A DNA stretch of 64,000 bases. It comes from Palaemon carinicauda. Taxonomy: Eukaryota; Arthropoda; Malacostraca; Decapoda; Palaemonidae. Numbering within the stretch: the first letter of the stretch is position 1; each line of letters opens with the position of its first letter. This document shows, one piece after another, positions 31,201-41,640 of the stretch. The stretch lies in contig NC_090766.1 of the NCBI RefSeq assembly GCF_036898095.1, positions 39,577,493 to 39,641,492 on the forward strand, in the 5' to 3' direction. A model generated the notes under the pieces. It did no database searches and was not told the origin of the DNA. It saw nothing but the letters and a program-made list of their open reading frames with translations. The position numbers and the translations under genes are program-made.

Positions 31201-32132
31201 ACTTCCTAGAGGAATACAAGACCGAATCCACGAGACGGCAATATGAATCATCCTGGAGGAAATGGGTCTCCTTTGTCAAGACAAAAAATCCTAAAGAAAT
31301 CACCATTGATTTCTGTATGTCCTTCTTCATTCACCTTCATGGACAAGGATTAGCAGCCAATACGATTTCAACCTGCAAATCGGCCTTGACTAGACCAATT
31401 CTATATGCTTTCCAAATTGATCTGTCCAACGACATCTTTAACAAATTACCAAAAGCATGTGCTCGCCTACGCCCAGCACCCCCTCCGAAACCGATCTCCT
31501 GGTCACTAGACAAGGTACTCCATTTCGCCTCCAACTTGGACAACGATTCATGCCCCCTCAAGGATCTGACTCAGAAAGTTATATTTTTATTTGCTCTCGC
31601 CTCGGGAGCTCGAGTCAGCGAAATAGTGGCATTATCAAGAGAAGAGGGACACATCCTGTTTGCCGATTCAGGAGAAGTGACCCTCTCCCCTGATCCGACG
31701 TTTCTCGCTAAAAACGAATTACCCACCAAAAGATGGGGCCCTTGGAGAATATGCCCCCTGAAGGAGGATGTCTCTCTATGTCCAGTAGAGAGTCTCAAGG
31801 TCTATCTTCGCAGAACTTCGAACTTTGGTGGAGGCCAACTCTTCAAAGGAGAAACATCGGGCAGCGACCTGTCACTGAAACAATTAAGAGCGAAAATCAC
31901 CTACTTCATTCGCAGAGCGGATCCGAACAGTACACCCGCTGGTCATGATCCTAGAAAAGTGGCATCTTCTCTGAATTTCTTTCAGAGCATGGACTTTGAA
32001 AGCCTTAAAAACTTTACGGGCTGGAAGTCCTCGCGAGTTTTCTTTAAACATTATGTGAAACAAGTGCACGAAGTCAAACATTTTGTGGTAGCCGCAGGTA
32101 GTGTTATGAAACCTGCACCTAACTCTGCGTAG
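31080..32132 (+). CDS. DIRS 2 tyrosine recombinase
   Basis: The recombinase is in a different frame from RT and overlaps its last 120 bases. The frame is open upstream to 29364, but that part reads as a shadow of RT; the recombinase-like protein starts near 31080. The N-terminal SAM-like domain has STRRQYESSWRKWVSF and ANTISTCKSAL. The catalytic residues are all present: Arg in SGARVSEI (codon 31611), HDPR (31944-31955), Trp (32022) and the nucleophile Tyr in KHYV (codon 32052). DIRS elements use this enzyme, instead of a DDE integrase, to insert a circular DNA. Confidence 0.88.
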   Translation, partial: LSTSTEVDCLRFIIENQGPSSHDFLSLAAKKRFGISKKSLDFLEEYKTESTRRQYESSWRKWVSFVKTKNPKEITIDFCMSFFIHLHGQGLAANTISTCKSALTRPILYAFQIDLSNDIFNKLPKACARLRPAPPPKPISWSLDKVLHFASNLDNDSCPLKDLTQKVIFLFALASGARVSEIVALSREEGHILFADSGEVTLSPDPTFLAKNELPTKRWGPWRICPLKEDVSLCPVESLKVYLRRTSNFGGGQLFKGETSGSDLSLKQLRAKITYFIRRADPNSTPAGHDPRKVASSLNFFQSMDFESLKNFTGWKSSRVFFKHYVKQVHEVKHFVVAAGSVMKPAPNSA

Positions 32133-32935
32133 AACAGTGAGTTACTTGGGACTCTAACTCTTCGGGTGCCTATGTTGACCCTCGAGCGATTCATAGTGAT
32201 GTCTAAAAACACTTAGTGCTTTTATAACTGTTCTTATCCCAGGTGAAATGTCATAGTGTCACACAAGTGCCGCATGCCTTGAGCATGATGTGTTGTTTAA
32301 AGACTTGCGTTCCTCGAGAACGAGTACCTACTAATCCTGAAATTCCTTTTCAGATTCAAGAGCAAGCCTTTATTTCTATGTACATTATTATTACTGTAAA
32401 TGAACTTTACTTTTGCTGTAAATTATTTAATTTATGCATTGTGAAATAAAATTTCTATTTTATTACTTATGCGTCTCTTTCAGCTCCTACCTTCTATGAA
32501 ATACATACTGTCATAGTTTTATTTATTCCTCCTCTCTTATGGTCATGAAGAATTTAAGATGTCTAATCCTAAATTATATTCACCCTGTCTCAGTAAGGTT
32601 CCTACACGAATACTTACTTCTGATAACCAAGAGATGAACTCTATACACAGTGCCCAACCACCACTGGTCTAATTCAGAATGTTCCTATACAAATATCAAA
32701 CATTCTGCTTCATCTCTAAGTTCTTAAAAGTTCTTCTGTCAGGATGAATAGCCCTTCAATACCACTTTGACGTCGGCATAGCCCATGGGAACTTCCTACC
32801 AATGGGGGGCAGGATACTTCGTTCCTATGGTTCTTTACCTAAGATTACTTTGCTGTTTTGTCAATGCCTAGGCACTTAACACTGGGGGAAAATCTACCAT
32901 GATACATTGATTCTCTGGTACTCTTCCATCAGGAC
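32133..32935 (+). other. DIRS 2 3' region
   Basis: Non-coding, AT-rich. AATAAA at 32445-32450 followed by a T-rich stretch is a likely polyadenylation signal. Nothing else recognised. Confidence 0.5.
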
Positions 32936-33017
32936 GCCATGGCTTGAGCCCAAAAAACGGATTTTGAGCGAAGCGAAAAATCTATTTTTGGGTGAGATAG
33001 CCATGGCGTCCTGATGG
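32936..33017 (+). repeat. Internal complementary region (ICR) of DIRS 2
   Basis: The left half (CCATCAGGACGCCATGGCTT then GAGCCCAAAAA) is complementary to the outer left end; the right half (ATTTTGAGCGAAGCGAAAAA then TCTATTTTTGGGTGAGATAG) to the outer right end. The halves share one run of six A, where the ends carry T runs of five and six, so the ends overlap in the circle junction. Confidence 0.93.
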
Positions 33018-33093
33018 ACCCTCCCTACTACTTCGTCCAGTTTTGTTCCCACCCTACACAATTGTATCATGGTGATGGGCAGCAACTGGCTTC

Positions 33094-33486
33094 AGGATAA
33101 AGACGGGCGTGACGTCATCAGAGCAATGGCGTCCGTTTGTTTACGTCTCGAGTATCAGTAGTAGCCACGAGTGAGATTAGCTGTGGAACGGCTCCCAGCT
33201 ATTCTCAGCCCTTACACACCGAAGCATTAACTCTGTTCGGGGTGAAGATAGCTATGTGGCACGTTCAGACATGCGTGTCCCCTGTTGTATTACGATGTCT
33301 TAAAGGGAAACCTTTGAGATACTCGCTCCAGAAGTTAGAATTCTGTGATAACCTGTGGTTAAATTCTCTGGGAATATCTTAGTAGTCTTATACCCAAGGA
33401 AGCTACCAAACAGGAACCTTCCATCAGGACGCCATGGCTATCTCACCCAAAAATAGATTTTTCGCTTCGCTCAAAATCCGTTTTTT
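33094..33486 (-). repeat. Right inverted terminal repeat of DIRS 2
   Basis: Inverted copy of 24725-25069 with an extra 47 bp outer extension (ATCTCACCCAAAAATAGATT, ending CCGTTTTTT) complementary to the ICR only. Contains the second TGACGTCA (33110-33117). Confidence 0.93.
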
Positions 33487-33588
33487 ACTCCAACAGGGAT
33501 TGTGCAAGTTATAAAGGTAAGTCGTATTGTCTCTGTAATCGTTACATAAGAAATTCATATGAAGTAATTTGAATAAGTAGGTTACTAT

Positions 33589-33924
33589 TGTACCACCCAT
33601 GTGTCACACGATCGTACATAGTAACATTTCCCTTTTCTGTATGTATTATCCTTTGTATCTTCGCTCTCCCTTCGCACTGACAGCAACTTGCATGAACCTG
33701 TCTGCCTATTTCTCATTGTTACTGTTAACAGAACCGGTTGCCGGTTGGACAAGAAATAGCATGTTTTATTTTGTGACCTTCTTGCCGGGACCTAGTGTGT
33801 ATATATACTCGATGTTTCTATAATAAAGCACTCAGTTGCTTTCACACCACCTTTGAGTCGCAACCAACTCTTGTCCCGTCACATCATGTACCACCCGTGT
33901 CACGTGTGTCACACAGGTGGTGCA
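33589..33924 (+). mobile_element. Probable solo LTR, 336 bp
   Basis: Begins TGTACCACCC and ends GGTGGTGCA, an inverted pair starting TG and ending CA. Direct repeats CTAT flank it (33585-33588, 33925-33928), and unit B has a single ACTAT at the same place (about 35140). Inside are TATATATA (33801) and AATAAA (33823), as in an LTR promoter and polyadenylation signal. A short frame at 33599-33823 is not regarded as real. An alternative is a MITE with a 4 bp target duplication. Confidence 0.6.
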
Positions 33925-34897
33925 CTATCAATGACTATTTTGAATAAAACTTCTTAAAGGAAGATTGAATATCATATGATATAAAGTTCTTGATAATATT
34001 TTCTCTTTAAAAAGTAAATGAAATTGTCCTTTATTCTTTTTTAAAAATTACAATTATCCTATGCATTTCAGTAACATATAAAATCCACTTTCTAGAGGAT
34101 TCCTGGCTGAGAAAGTGTGAAATATTTCTGCTTTTCAAGCCGTTAAACCAACTTTTTGGTTCCAGACACGTAACAATGGTCCATTAAACTTTGCCATGCA
34201 AGTTGTTAAATTGCTTCAAATGTTGAGATGGCAGTGTGTTTATTCCACTCAATTTCAAATGTACATACGGAGGCCAAACCATTCGTGAACTCTTAAAGTT
34301 CAGTATGTAACTTGAGTGTAAACACCTTATTCATGAAATATTCGAGCTGAACAAGATTGAACTCTATCTTCTTAAGGCTGTGAAATATTCTTAGTAGCCA
34401 ATGTTCATCAGGGAGTTGTATTAAAAAAAAATCCTTTTCCAATCTTATTTTGGAAATAATTTCCCTCATTCGTGTAACTACTTTCTGTTTATTTACAACT
34501 TCCCTAGTTCTTAACGTGTTTTATTCAAGTTACCTATTTTTATGCAACTTGCCTGGTATTGTGCACAAAAGCCAGTGCAACTTAAGTTTTTTGTAACTTA
34601 CTTTTTTGCAACTTATCGGTTTTTTTTTCAGCTTCTCGTTTTTTTGCAACCTGCATGGTTCTTTTGAATTTGTTTTGCAACTTGCCTTTGTTTAGCAAAT
34701 TAACTGGTTCTTTGGAAATTGATTTTCGCAACTTATTGTTCTTTTGCAACTTGCCTGTGTTTTACAAGTTACCTGTTTTTTTATAAAAAGCACTTTACTT
34801 TTTCATGAACGTGTACATTAAAATTTTTATTGATATTGATGTGTTTATTTTTTTATAGACACTATATCAGATATTTGAAACAGATTTTTTATTTCAG

Positions 34898-35073
34898 CTG
34901 AAGGATACTATGCAAGTTGGTCATGGGAATTTTGTTGGCTCCACCAGTTGTGGATTGATATTATTGATGGCTTCAAAATGTGAATGAACATTTTTTTTAT
35001 AGCTGTTGACTATGAACAGATTAGTATTCCAACTGTGAATGTGCAAGTTATCTAAAAGTCAATTTTCTTAAAG
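34898..35073 (+). other. Possible exon of unit B
   Basis: TTTTTTATTTCAG precedes, and AAAG/GTAAGT follows at 35074. The first 30 codons in one phase (starting KDTMQVGHGNFVGSTS) are also open in unit A with mostly conserved residues, but the TGA ending this phase is TCA in unit A. Coding status is uncertain; a non-coding exon is as likely. Confidence 0.4.
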
Positions 35074-35159
35074 GTAAGTTGTATTATCTATGTAATAGTT
35101 ACATAAAAAATTTATATGTAGTTATATGAATACATACTATAAAGGACAATTTTGAATTA

Positions 35160-35694
35160 AAAAAAAATTCATCTCCTCCTCCTACGCCTGTTAACGCAAA
35201 GGCCCTCTGTTATACAGGTAATTAAGAACTTTATATCATATTCTATTCAGTCTTCCTTTAAACGTTTTATTCATAACTATTTATCTATTATTTCTATATA
35301 ATTAAAAAATTATGAATTAAGTTTAAAAGAAAGATTGAATAGAATATATCATCTCCTACGCCTATTGACGCAGAGGGCCTTGGTTAGATTTCGCCAGTCG
35401 TCTCTATCTTGCTCTTTTAATTCAATACTTCTCAATTCCATCATCTCCTACTTCGCGCTTCATAGTCCTCAGCCATGTAGGCCTGGGTCTTCCAACTCTT
35501 CTAGTGCCTTGTGGAGCCCAGGGGAACTTATCTCTCTAAATGAGTGCGAAGAGCATGCCCAAGCCATCTCCATCTACCCCTCATCAAGATCTCATCCACA
35601 TGTGGCACTCGTCTCACTTATAATTTCATATCTAATCCTGTCCTGCCATTCAAATCCCAATATTCTTCTGAGGGCTTTGTTCTCAAATCTATAA
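35160..35694 (-). pseudogene. Two LINE 3' end fragments
   Basis: On the minus strand 35694-35340 reads RFENKALRRILGFEWQDRIR then, after frame changes, WAPQGTRRVGRPRPTWLRTM and a tail ending at the CTCCT repeat; this is typical of the C-terminus of RTE-like LINE proteins. A second, shorter 3' end of the same family lies at 35163-35220. Both contain stops. Confidence 0.7.
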
Positions 35695-36255
35695 AGTTCT
35701 TAATTATATCTTCTCCTTAAAAAGTAAATTAATTTGTTTTTTGTTCTTTTTTAAAGATTACAAAAGGTCCTATACATTTCAGAGACTTGAAAAACACAAT
35801 TTCTATAGGATACTTGGCTGAGAAAACTTGAAATATTTCTTCTTTTCAAGTTGCTAAAATAACTTTTTGGTTCCTGACATGTAACAATGGTTCATTAAAC
35901 TTTGTCATGCAAGTTGTCAAATTGCTTCAAATGTTGAGATGGCATTGTGTTTATTCCACTCAATTTCAAATCCATTCGTGAACTCGAAGTTCAGTATGTA
36001 ACTTCAAATGTGAACACCTTATTTATGAAATATTCGAGCTGAACAATGTTAAATTCTTATCGTCTTAGGCCTTTAAAATATTCCTAGTAGCCAATATGCA
36101 TCAGGAAAAGTAGTGGTTTTAAAAATCTCAAGCATTTTGGAAATGAATAACATTCATGTAACTACTTTCTGGTCATTTAAAACTTCTAGTTCTTAATGTG
36201 TTACCTAATTGTATGTAACTTGTCTGGTACTGTGCACAAAAGCCAGTGCAACTGC

Positions 36256-36258
<3 letters not shown>

Positions 36259-36295
<37 letters not shown>
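36259..36295. repeat. Poly(T) run, 37 bp
   Basis: Uninterrupted T run inside the degenerate tail of unit B; a second T-rich run is at 36388-36411. Confidence 0.95.
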
Positions 36296-36301
<6 letters not shown>

Positions 36302-36879
36302 TACTTGGTTCTTTGTAAATCACCTGGTTTTTGCAACCTTGTTTCTTAGCAACTTGCATATTTTTCCAACTTAACTGGTTCGCTGCAACTTTTTTTTTCT
36401 TTTTTTTTTTTTACAAATTACCTGGTTTTAAGAAACTAATGCAGGTCTATGAAATTGATAGTGTAGTTATATGAAACTTTGATTATTAAGATCGTATGAA
36501 ATTTCTGATTGTATGAAACATTACATGAAACCTACCTGGTTGCCATTTGTAAGGCCTATTCTATTTCATGAAACCTCAAAATTCATGTGGTGCTTTGGAT
36601 TCTCTTGGTGTTACTTATCTGACCCTCTTTCTACAGAAAGGTAAACAAAAAAGGGATAGCGTCAGCGGTACACCTAGCCTGTCTCACTGTAGGCTATACT
36701 TAACAGCAGTATTCACAGCATTCCTTCGGTCCCTCGTTGAACCAACTGTATTGCATATCTTATCTCTGTTCCAGTTTCCTATATTACTGTGCAACAACTT
36801 TTAAAACGGGAAAATGAATGACCCAAATTCCATACATTCGTCCATATAGAGAACAGTTCAAGTGGCATTGATAAGGAAT
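36296..36879. other. Degenerate simple repeats, unassigned
   Basis: ACAAATTACCTGGTT and TATGAAAC words recur; a 78-codon frame (36568-36804) has no recognised domain. Confidence 0.5.
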
Positions 36880-37445
36880 CTGGCAATGCATTGTTGGTCA
36901 TAGAAATATAAGCAGGTTCCTTATCATTAGTTCTGATCCAGTGGGAAATTGAAGATTTATCACTGGTTACTTATAGAAATATAGTATGCTGGTTACTCAG
37001 TTGCCATTATTAGCTCTGATCCTATGGAAAACTAAGATTCATCAATATGGTTAGTCATAGAGCTATTTATGCAGGTTACCCTGACATTGTTATTAGTTCA
37101 GATCTAATGGGAAATTAGGATTCATTAGTATCGTTGGTCATAGAAATAAGTTATTCAGGTTCCTCTATAACTGTTAGTTGTTAGTTTTCATCCACGGGAA
37201 TTGTATAACTGTTAGTTATTAGTTTTCATCCAACGGGAATTGTATTACTGTTAGTTATTAGTTTTCATCCAACGAGAATTTTAAGATTCATCAGTATCGT
37301 TGCACATTGGAATATGGTATGCAGGTTACTCACTTATCTTTTTTAGTTGTGATCCAATCAGTATTATTGGTCATAGAAATATAGTACGTAGGTCACTTTG
37401 TACCAGTTATTAGTTATTAGCTTGGTGGTCTTTATTTTATCCAGG
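36880..37445. repeat. Degenerate tandem repeat of about 110 bp
   Basis: Units share TTAGTT(C/T)(T/A)GATCCA, ATTCATCAGTATCGTTGGTC, ATAGAAATA and GCAGGTTACT. A 45 bp sub-repeat (GTTAGTTATTAGTTTTCATC) is amplified at 37167-37275. Confidence 0.75.
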
Positions 37446-38904
37446 TCAGTAATATGCTGGTAGTCACTTTGCCAAATCGGGAGACTTTGATATGAAGAGA
37501 TGTGAAAGTTTAGTTAATGTTTCACTGAAATAATAAATTAAATTCATTGAAAAAATAATTCATATTTAAGTGAAGGAAATTTCCGAAGTTGTGCTTTCAA
37601 ATCCTCTAGTAACCTTTCTTAGGTGGTAAAGTTTGGAAATGCATGCTTTCTTTGAAAATACTAAGTGGTTCACAAATATAAAAACATCTTATTTTATGTA
37701 AAATCTTCTGTATCTGGATATAATAAAATAGTGTTTTAATTTGTAACTTACCTGATTTTTCATAAAAACTTCTAGGTCGAATGGTGTACCGTAAATTTTT
37801 TCATTTTTTTTTCAGAGACAAAATTGTTACTACTGGTTTAAAGTTCAAATTCCAATTCCAAATTGGTTCTTTCAGAGCAAATTCATTGAGATTTTCTCCT
37901 CCAAATGCTATATCTAAGGAACATGTGACGTTTAGTCTCTAGCTACTATTTAGCAAAAGATTTTGCATTAATCTACATATTCAATGAAGGTAAGACACAT
38001 TGGACTCGCTATAATGTATTGCATATTATACAGTACAATATTTTGGACCTTTGGAAAAGTATACCTGTATATATATTCAGTGTCAACTTCCAATTATATA
38101 TTGTCTCTAGAAACATATTAGTGAGATAAATTAAAAATATACCATTAATGAAAAGTCCAGTGCATATTTTGGGAATTTCCCATTTTTAAATTAATGGTAG
38201 AACAAATTAAACAGTTGATTTCCTAGTTCAACTGGAATTATTCATATAATTGAAGCATTCGCACAAAATAACTTTGAACATTAATAGTGGACTAATCTGC
38301 AATTCAAGCATGTAATTTCACAAGAGTTTGGTCAAGTAAATTTTTTTGGGATTAAAATCTTCAATAAATTATCTTTTCTTTCACATAGTTTAAAAGAACT
38401 AATGGATGGAATTTACTTGGATGCTTTACATTCGTAATTAAAAAATGCTAAACTTAGTTTTAAAAAAGCAGCTTTAGCTATTGCTAGAATGAAAGATAGT
38501 TCAAATGTAGTATTTCTAAAATGGTTAAATAGAAATTACTGTCCATGTCATTAAGTCATTGAGGGTTTTATAGTAAGTACAGGGAATGCCAGCACATATA
38601 TATTTTGTTTCACTTATTACGGGGTTCAAAAATATGTTTGGAATAGCAAAAACATTTGATTAAATAACACTGCTTCACATACTTCAATTTAAGGATTTAT
38701 TTTAACGTTCAATAGTTTAAATTTAGTTTGTAAAAGTTTTTCCTTCATGGAATGTTGAATAGTCTAAATAATATTACTTTTAAATTTGATTTCTTAAAAT
38801 AATGAAAATTTAACTCTGTAGCTGCGATGTGGTTTTGTTCTTATATTGATAGGGAATGAAATGATATTTTATTACGTAAATAAATTTTTATTTTTTCTTC
38901 ACAG
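37446..38904. other. AT-rich intron-like DNA with one possible exon
   Basis: A segment at 37816-37989 is preceded by TTTTTTTTCAG and followed by GTAAGA after GAAG, as for the other splice-bounded segments. It has no frame open throughout. Nothing else is recognised here. Confidence 0.35.
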
Positions 38905-39047
38905 ACTCCTAATTACAATCATAACCTTTCTCCAGATCCAAGTTATTAAGAGTATATAGCCCTTTAAATATCTAGGCTACCAAGTTATTGTGTACGTTCT
39001 TACCATGAAAGGCTAAGCTGTCAAGAAGCAATGCTTCAGATAGATGT
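38905..39047 (+). other. Possible exon leading into the satellite
   Basis: TTTTTTCTTCACAG precedes. No donor is found before the 31 bp array begins, so if transcribed this would be a terminal exon running into the satellite. Stops occur in every forward frame. Confidence 0.3.
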
Positions 39048-40380
39048 TAAGTGCAAGTTGCAGGAGACACTTCTAAAGACGGTGCAAGTTGCAGGAGACA
39101 CTTCTAAAGACGGTGCAAGTTGCAGGAGACACTTCTAAAGACGGTGCAAGTTGCAGGAGACACTTCTAAAGACGGTGCAAGTTGCAGGAGACACTTCTAA
39201 AGACGGTGCAAGTTGCAGGAGACACTTCTAAAGACGGTGCAAGTTGCAGGAGACACTTCTAAAGACGGTGCAAGTTGCAGGAGACACTTCTAAAGACGGT
39301 GCAAGTTGCAGGAGACACTTCTAAAGACGGTGCAAGTTGCAGGAGACACTTCTAAAGACGGTGCAAGTTGCAGGAGACACTTCTAAAGACGGTGCAAGTT
39401 GCAGGAGACACTTCTAAAGACGGTGCAAGTTGCAGGAGACACTTCTAAAGACGGTGCAAGTTGCAGGAGACACTTCTAAAGACAGTGCAAGTTGCAGGAG
39501 ACACTTCTAAAGACGGTTGCAGGAGACACTTCTAAAGACGGTGCAAGTTGCAGGAGACACTTCTAAAGACGGTGCAAGTTGCAGGAGACACTTCTAAAGA
39601 CGGTGCAAGTTGCAGGAGACACTTCTAAAGACGGTGCAAGTTGCAGGAGACACTTCTAAAGACGGTGCAAGTTGCAGGAGACACTTCTAAAGACGGTGCA
39701 AGTTGCAGGAGACACTTCTAAAGACGGTGCAAGTTGCAGGAGACACTTCTAAAGACGGTGCAAGTTGCAGGAGACACTTCTAAAGACGGTGCAAGTTGCA
39801 GGAGACACTTCTAAAGACGGTGCAAGTTGCAGGAGACACTTCTAAAGACGGTGCAAGTTGCAGGAGACACTTCTAAAGACGGTGCAAGTTGCAGGAGACA
39901 CTTCTAAAGACGGTGCAAGTTGCAGGAGACACTTCTAAAGACGGTGCAAGTTGCAGGAGACACTTCTAAAGACGGTGCAAGTTGCAGGAGACACTTCTAA
40001 AGACGGTGCAAGTTGCAGGAGACACTTCTAAAGACGGTGCAAGTTGCAGGAGACACTTCTAAAGACAGTGCAAGTTGCAGGAGACACTTCTAAAGACAGT
40101 GCAAGTTGCAGGAGACACTTCAAGTTGCAGGAGACACTTCTAAAGACTGTTTAAGTTGCAGAAGACACTTCTAAAGATGGTGCAAGTTGCAGAAGACACT
40201 TCTAAAGATGGTGCAAGTTGCAGAAGACACTTCTAAAGATGGTGCAAGTTGCAGAAGACACTTCTACTTCTAAAGACGATGCGAGTTGCAGTTTACACTT
40301 CTACTTCTAAAGACGGTGCAAGTTGCAGTATACACTTCTACTTCTAAAGACGGTGCAAGTTGCAGGGGACACTGTATCTT
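39048..40380. repeat. 31 bp minisatellite, class a (TCTAAAGAC type)
   Basis: About 34 nearly identical monomers (GTGCAAGTTGCAGG ... TTCTAAAGACG) to about 40110, then some ten diverged units with AGAAGACAC, TTCTACTTC and GTATACAC variants. Most differences between early units are single transitions (GACAGT for GACGGT), and one unit near 39517 is shortened. Confidence 0.97.
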
Positions 40381-40571
40381 CTAAAGACTGCAAGTTACAG
40401 AAGACGCTTCTTCAGACGTAAGTAGAAGCAGGCACTTTTTCAGATGGAGCCAGCTTTAGCTGTCAATCTTAACATGGTGAAAATTGCAGCTGAATTTTAG
40501 ACGGTGAAAGTTGCAGCAACCAGTTCTTCAGCAATGCATATGTCAGCATCAATTCTTAAATGTATATAAAT
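40381..40571. repeat. Junction sequence between satellite classes
   Basis: Highly degenerate monomers containing TTCTTCAGACG, TTTTCAGATGG and AATTTTAGACGG bridge class a and the TTCAGACG classes. The same junction recurs at 44381-44537. Confidence 0.8.
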
Positions 40572-41220
40572 TCTTCAGACGGCACCAGTTTGAGTGGCCA
40601 ATTCTTCAGACGCACCACTTTGAGCGGCCAATTCTTCAGACGCATCAGTTTGAGCGGCCAATTCTTCAGACGAACCAGTTTGAGCGGCCAATTCTTCAGA
40701 CGCACCAGTTTGAGCGGCCAATTCTTCAGACGCACCACTTTGAGCGGCCAATTCTTCAGACGCACCAGTTTGAGCGGCCAATTCTTCAGACGCACCAGTT
40801 TGAGCGGCCAATTCTTCAGACGCACCAGTTTGAGCGGCCAATTCTTCAGACGCACCAGTTTGAGCGGCCAATTCTTCAGACGCACCAGTTTGAGCGGCCA
40901 ATTCTTCAGACGCACCAATTTGAGCGGCCAATTCTTCAGACGCACCAGTTTGAGCGGCCAATTCTTCAGACGCACCAGTTTGAGCGGCCAATTCTTCAGA
41001 CGCACCAGTTTGAGCGGCCAATTCTTCAGACGCACCAGTTTGAGCGGCCAATTCTTCAGACGCACCAGTTTGAGCGGCCAATTCTTCAGACGCACCAGTT
41101 TGAGCGGCCAATTCTTCAGACGCACCAGTTTGAGCGGCCAATTCTTCAGACGCACCAGTTTGAGCGGCCAATTCTTCAGACGCACCAGTTTGAGCGGCCA
41201 ATTCTTCAGACGCACCAGTT
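40572..41220. repeat. 30 bp minisatellite, class b
   Basis: About 21 units of 30 bp with CAATTCTTCAGACGCACCAG and TTTGAGCGGC. Compared with the 31 bp form one G is missing (ACGCACC for ACGGCACC). Because 30 is a multiple of 3, several frames stay open on both strands; none is a credible gene. Confidence 0.97.
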
Positions 41221-41640
41221 TGAGCGGCCAATTCTTCTTCAGACGCACCAGTTTGAGCGGCCAATTCTTCTTCAGACGCACCAGTTTGAGCGGCCAATTC
41301 TTCTTCAGACGCACCAGTTTGAGCGGCCAATTCTTCTTCAGACGCACCAGTTTGAGCGGCCAATTCTTCTTCAGACGCACCAGTTTGAGCGGCCAATTCT
41401 TCTTCAGACGCACCAGTTTGAGCGGCCAATTCTTCTTCAGACGGCACCAGTTTGAGCGGCCAATTTTTCTTCAGACGGCGCAAATTGATGCAGCCAATTT
41501 TTCTTCAGACGGCGCAAATTGATGCAGCCAATTCTTCTTCAGACGGCACCAGTTTGAGCGGCCAATTCTTCAGACGGCACCAGTTTGAGCGGCCAATTCT
41601 TCGGACGGCACCAGTTTGAGCAGCCAATTTTTCTTCAGAC
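41221..41640. repeat. 33 bp minisatellite and mixed units
   Basis: Seven 33 bp units (class b with TTCTTC in place of TTC), then mixed units including GCGCAAATTGATGCAGCC. Confidence 0.95.

Larger units (their letters stand above)
24712..33486 (+). mobile_element. DIRS-like retrotransposon 2, nearly intact (8.8 kb)
   Basis: Inverted terminal repeats (24712-25069 and 33094-33486) enclose gag (27371-29321 with one frameshift), RT/RNase H (29005-31200) and tyrosine recombinase (about 31080-32132), followed by the ICR (32936-33017). The long arms are identical over the 246 bases compared through their translations, so the insertion is recent. The family differs from DIRS 1 in gag sequence, in ITR sequence and in its long 5' leader. 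No target duplication is seen when compared with the paralogous empty site near 35025. Confidence 0.92.
24463..34785. repeat. Local tandem duplication, unit A (split by DIRS 2)
   Basis: Unit A comprises 24463-24711 plus 33487-34785 and is paralogous to unit B (34786 to about 36260). Shared landmarks include TTTTTCATGAA, CATGGGAATTTTGTTGGCTC, GATGGCTTCAAAATGTGAAT, TGCAAGTTAT, AAATTGCTTCAAATGTTGAG and TGTGCACAAAAGCCAGTGCA. Unit A carries two insertions that unit B lacks: DIRS 2 and an LTR-like element at 33589-33924. Unit B has LINE fragments at 35160-35694 instead. Both units end in degenerate GCAACTTGCCTGGTT-type repeats. Confidence 0.85.
34786..36260. repeat. Local tandem duplication, unit B
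   Basis: Paralogue of unit A. It keeps the empty sites of both DIRS 2 and the LTR-like element, and carries its own LINE insertions (35160-35694). Confidence 0.85.

Noticed and set aside
39048..40380. CRISPR-like regularly spaced repeats
   Set aside because: The units are contiguous with no unique spacers, and the context is eukaryotic.
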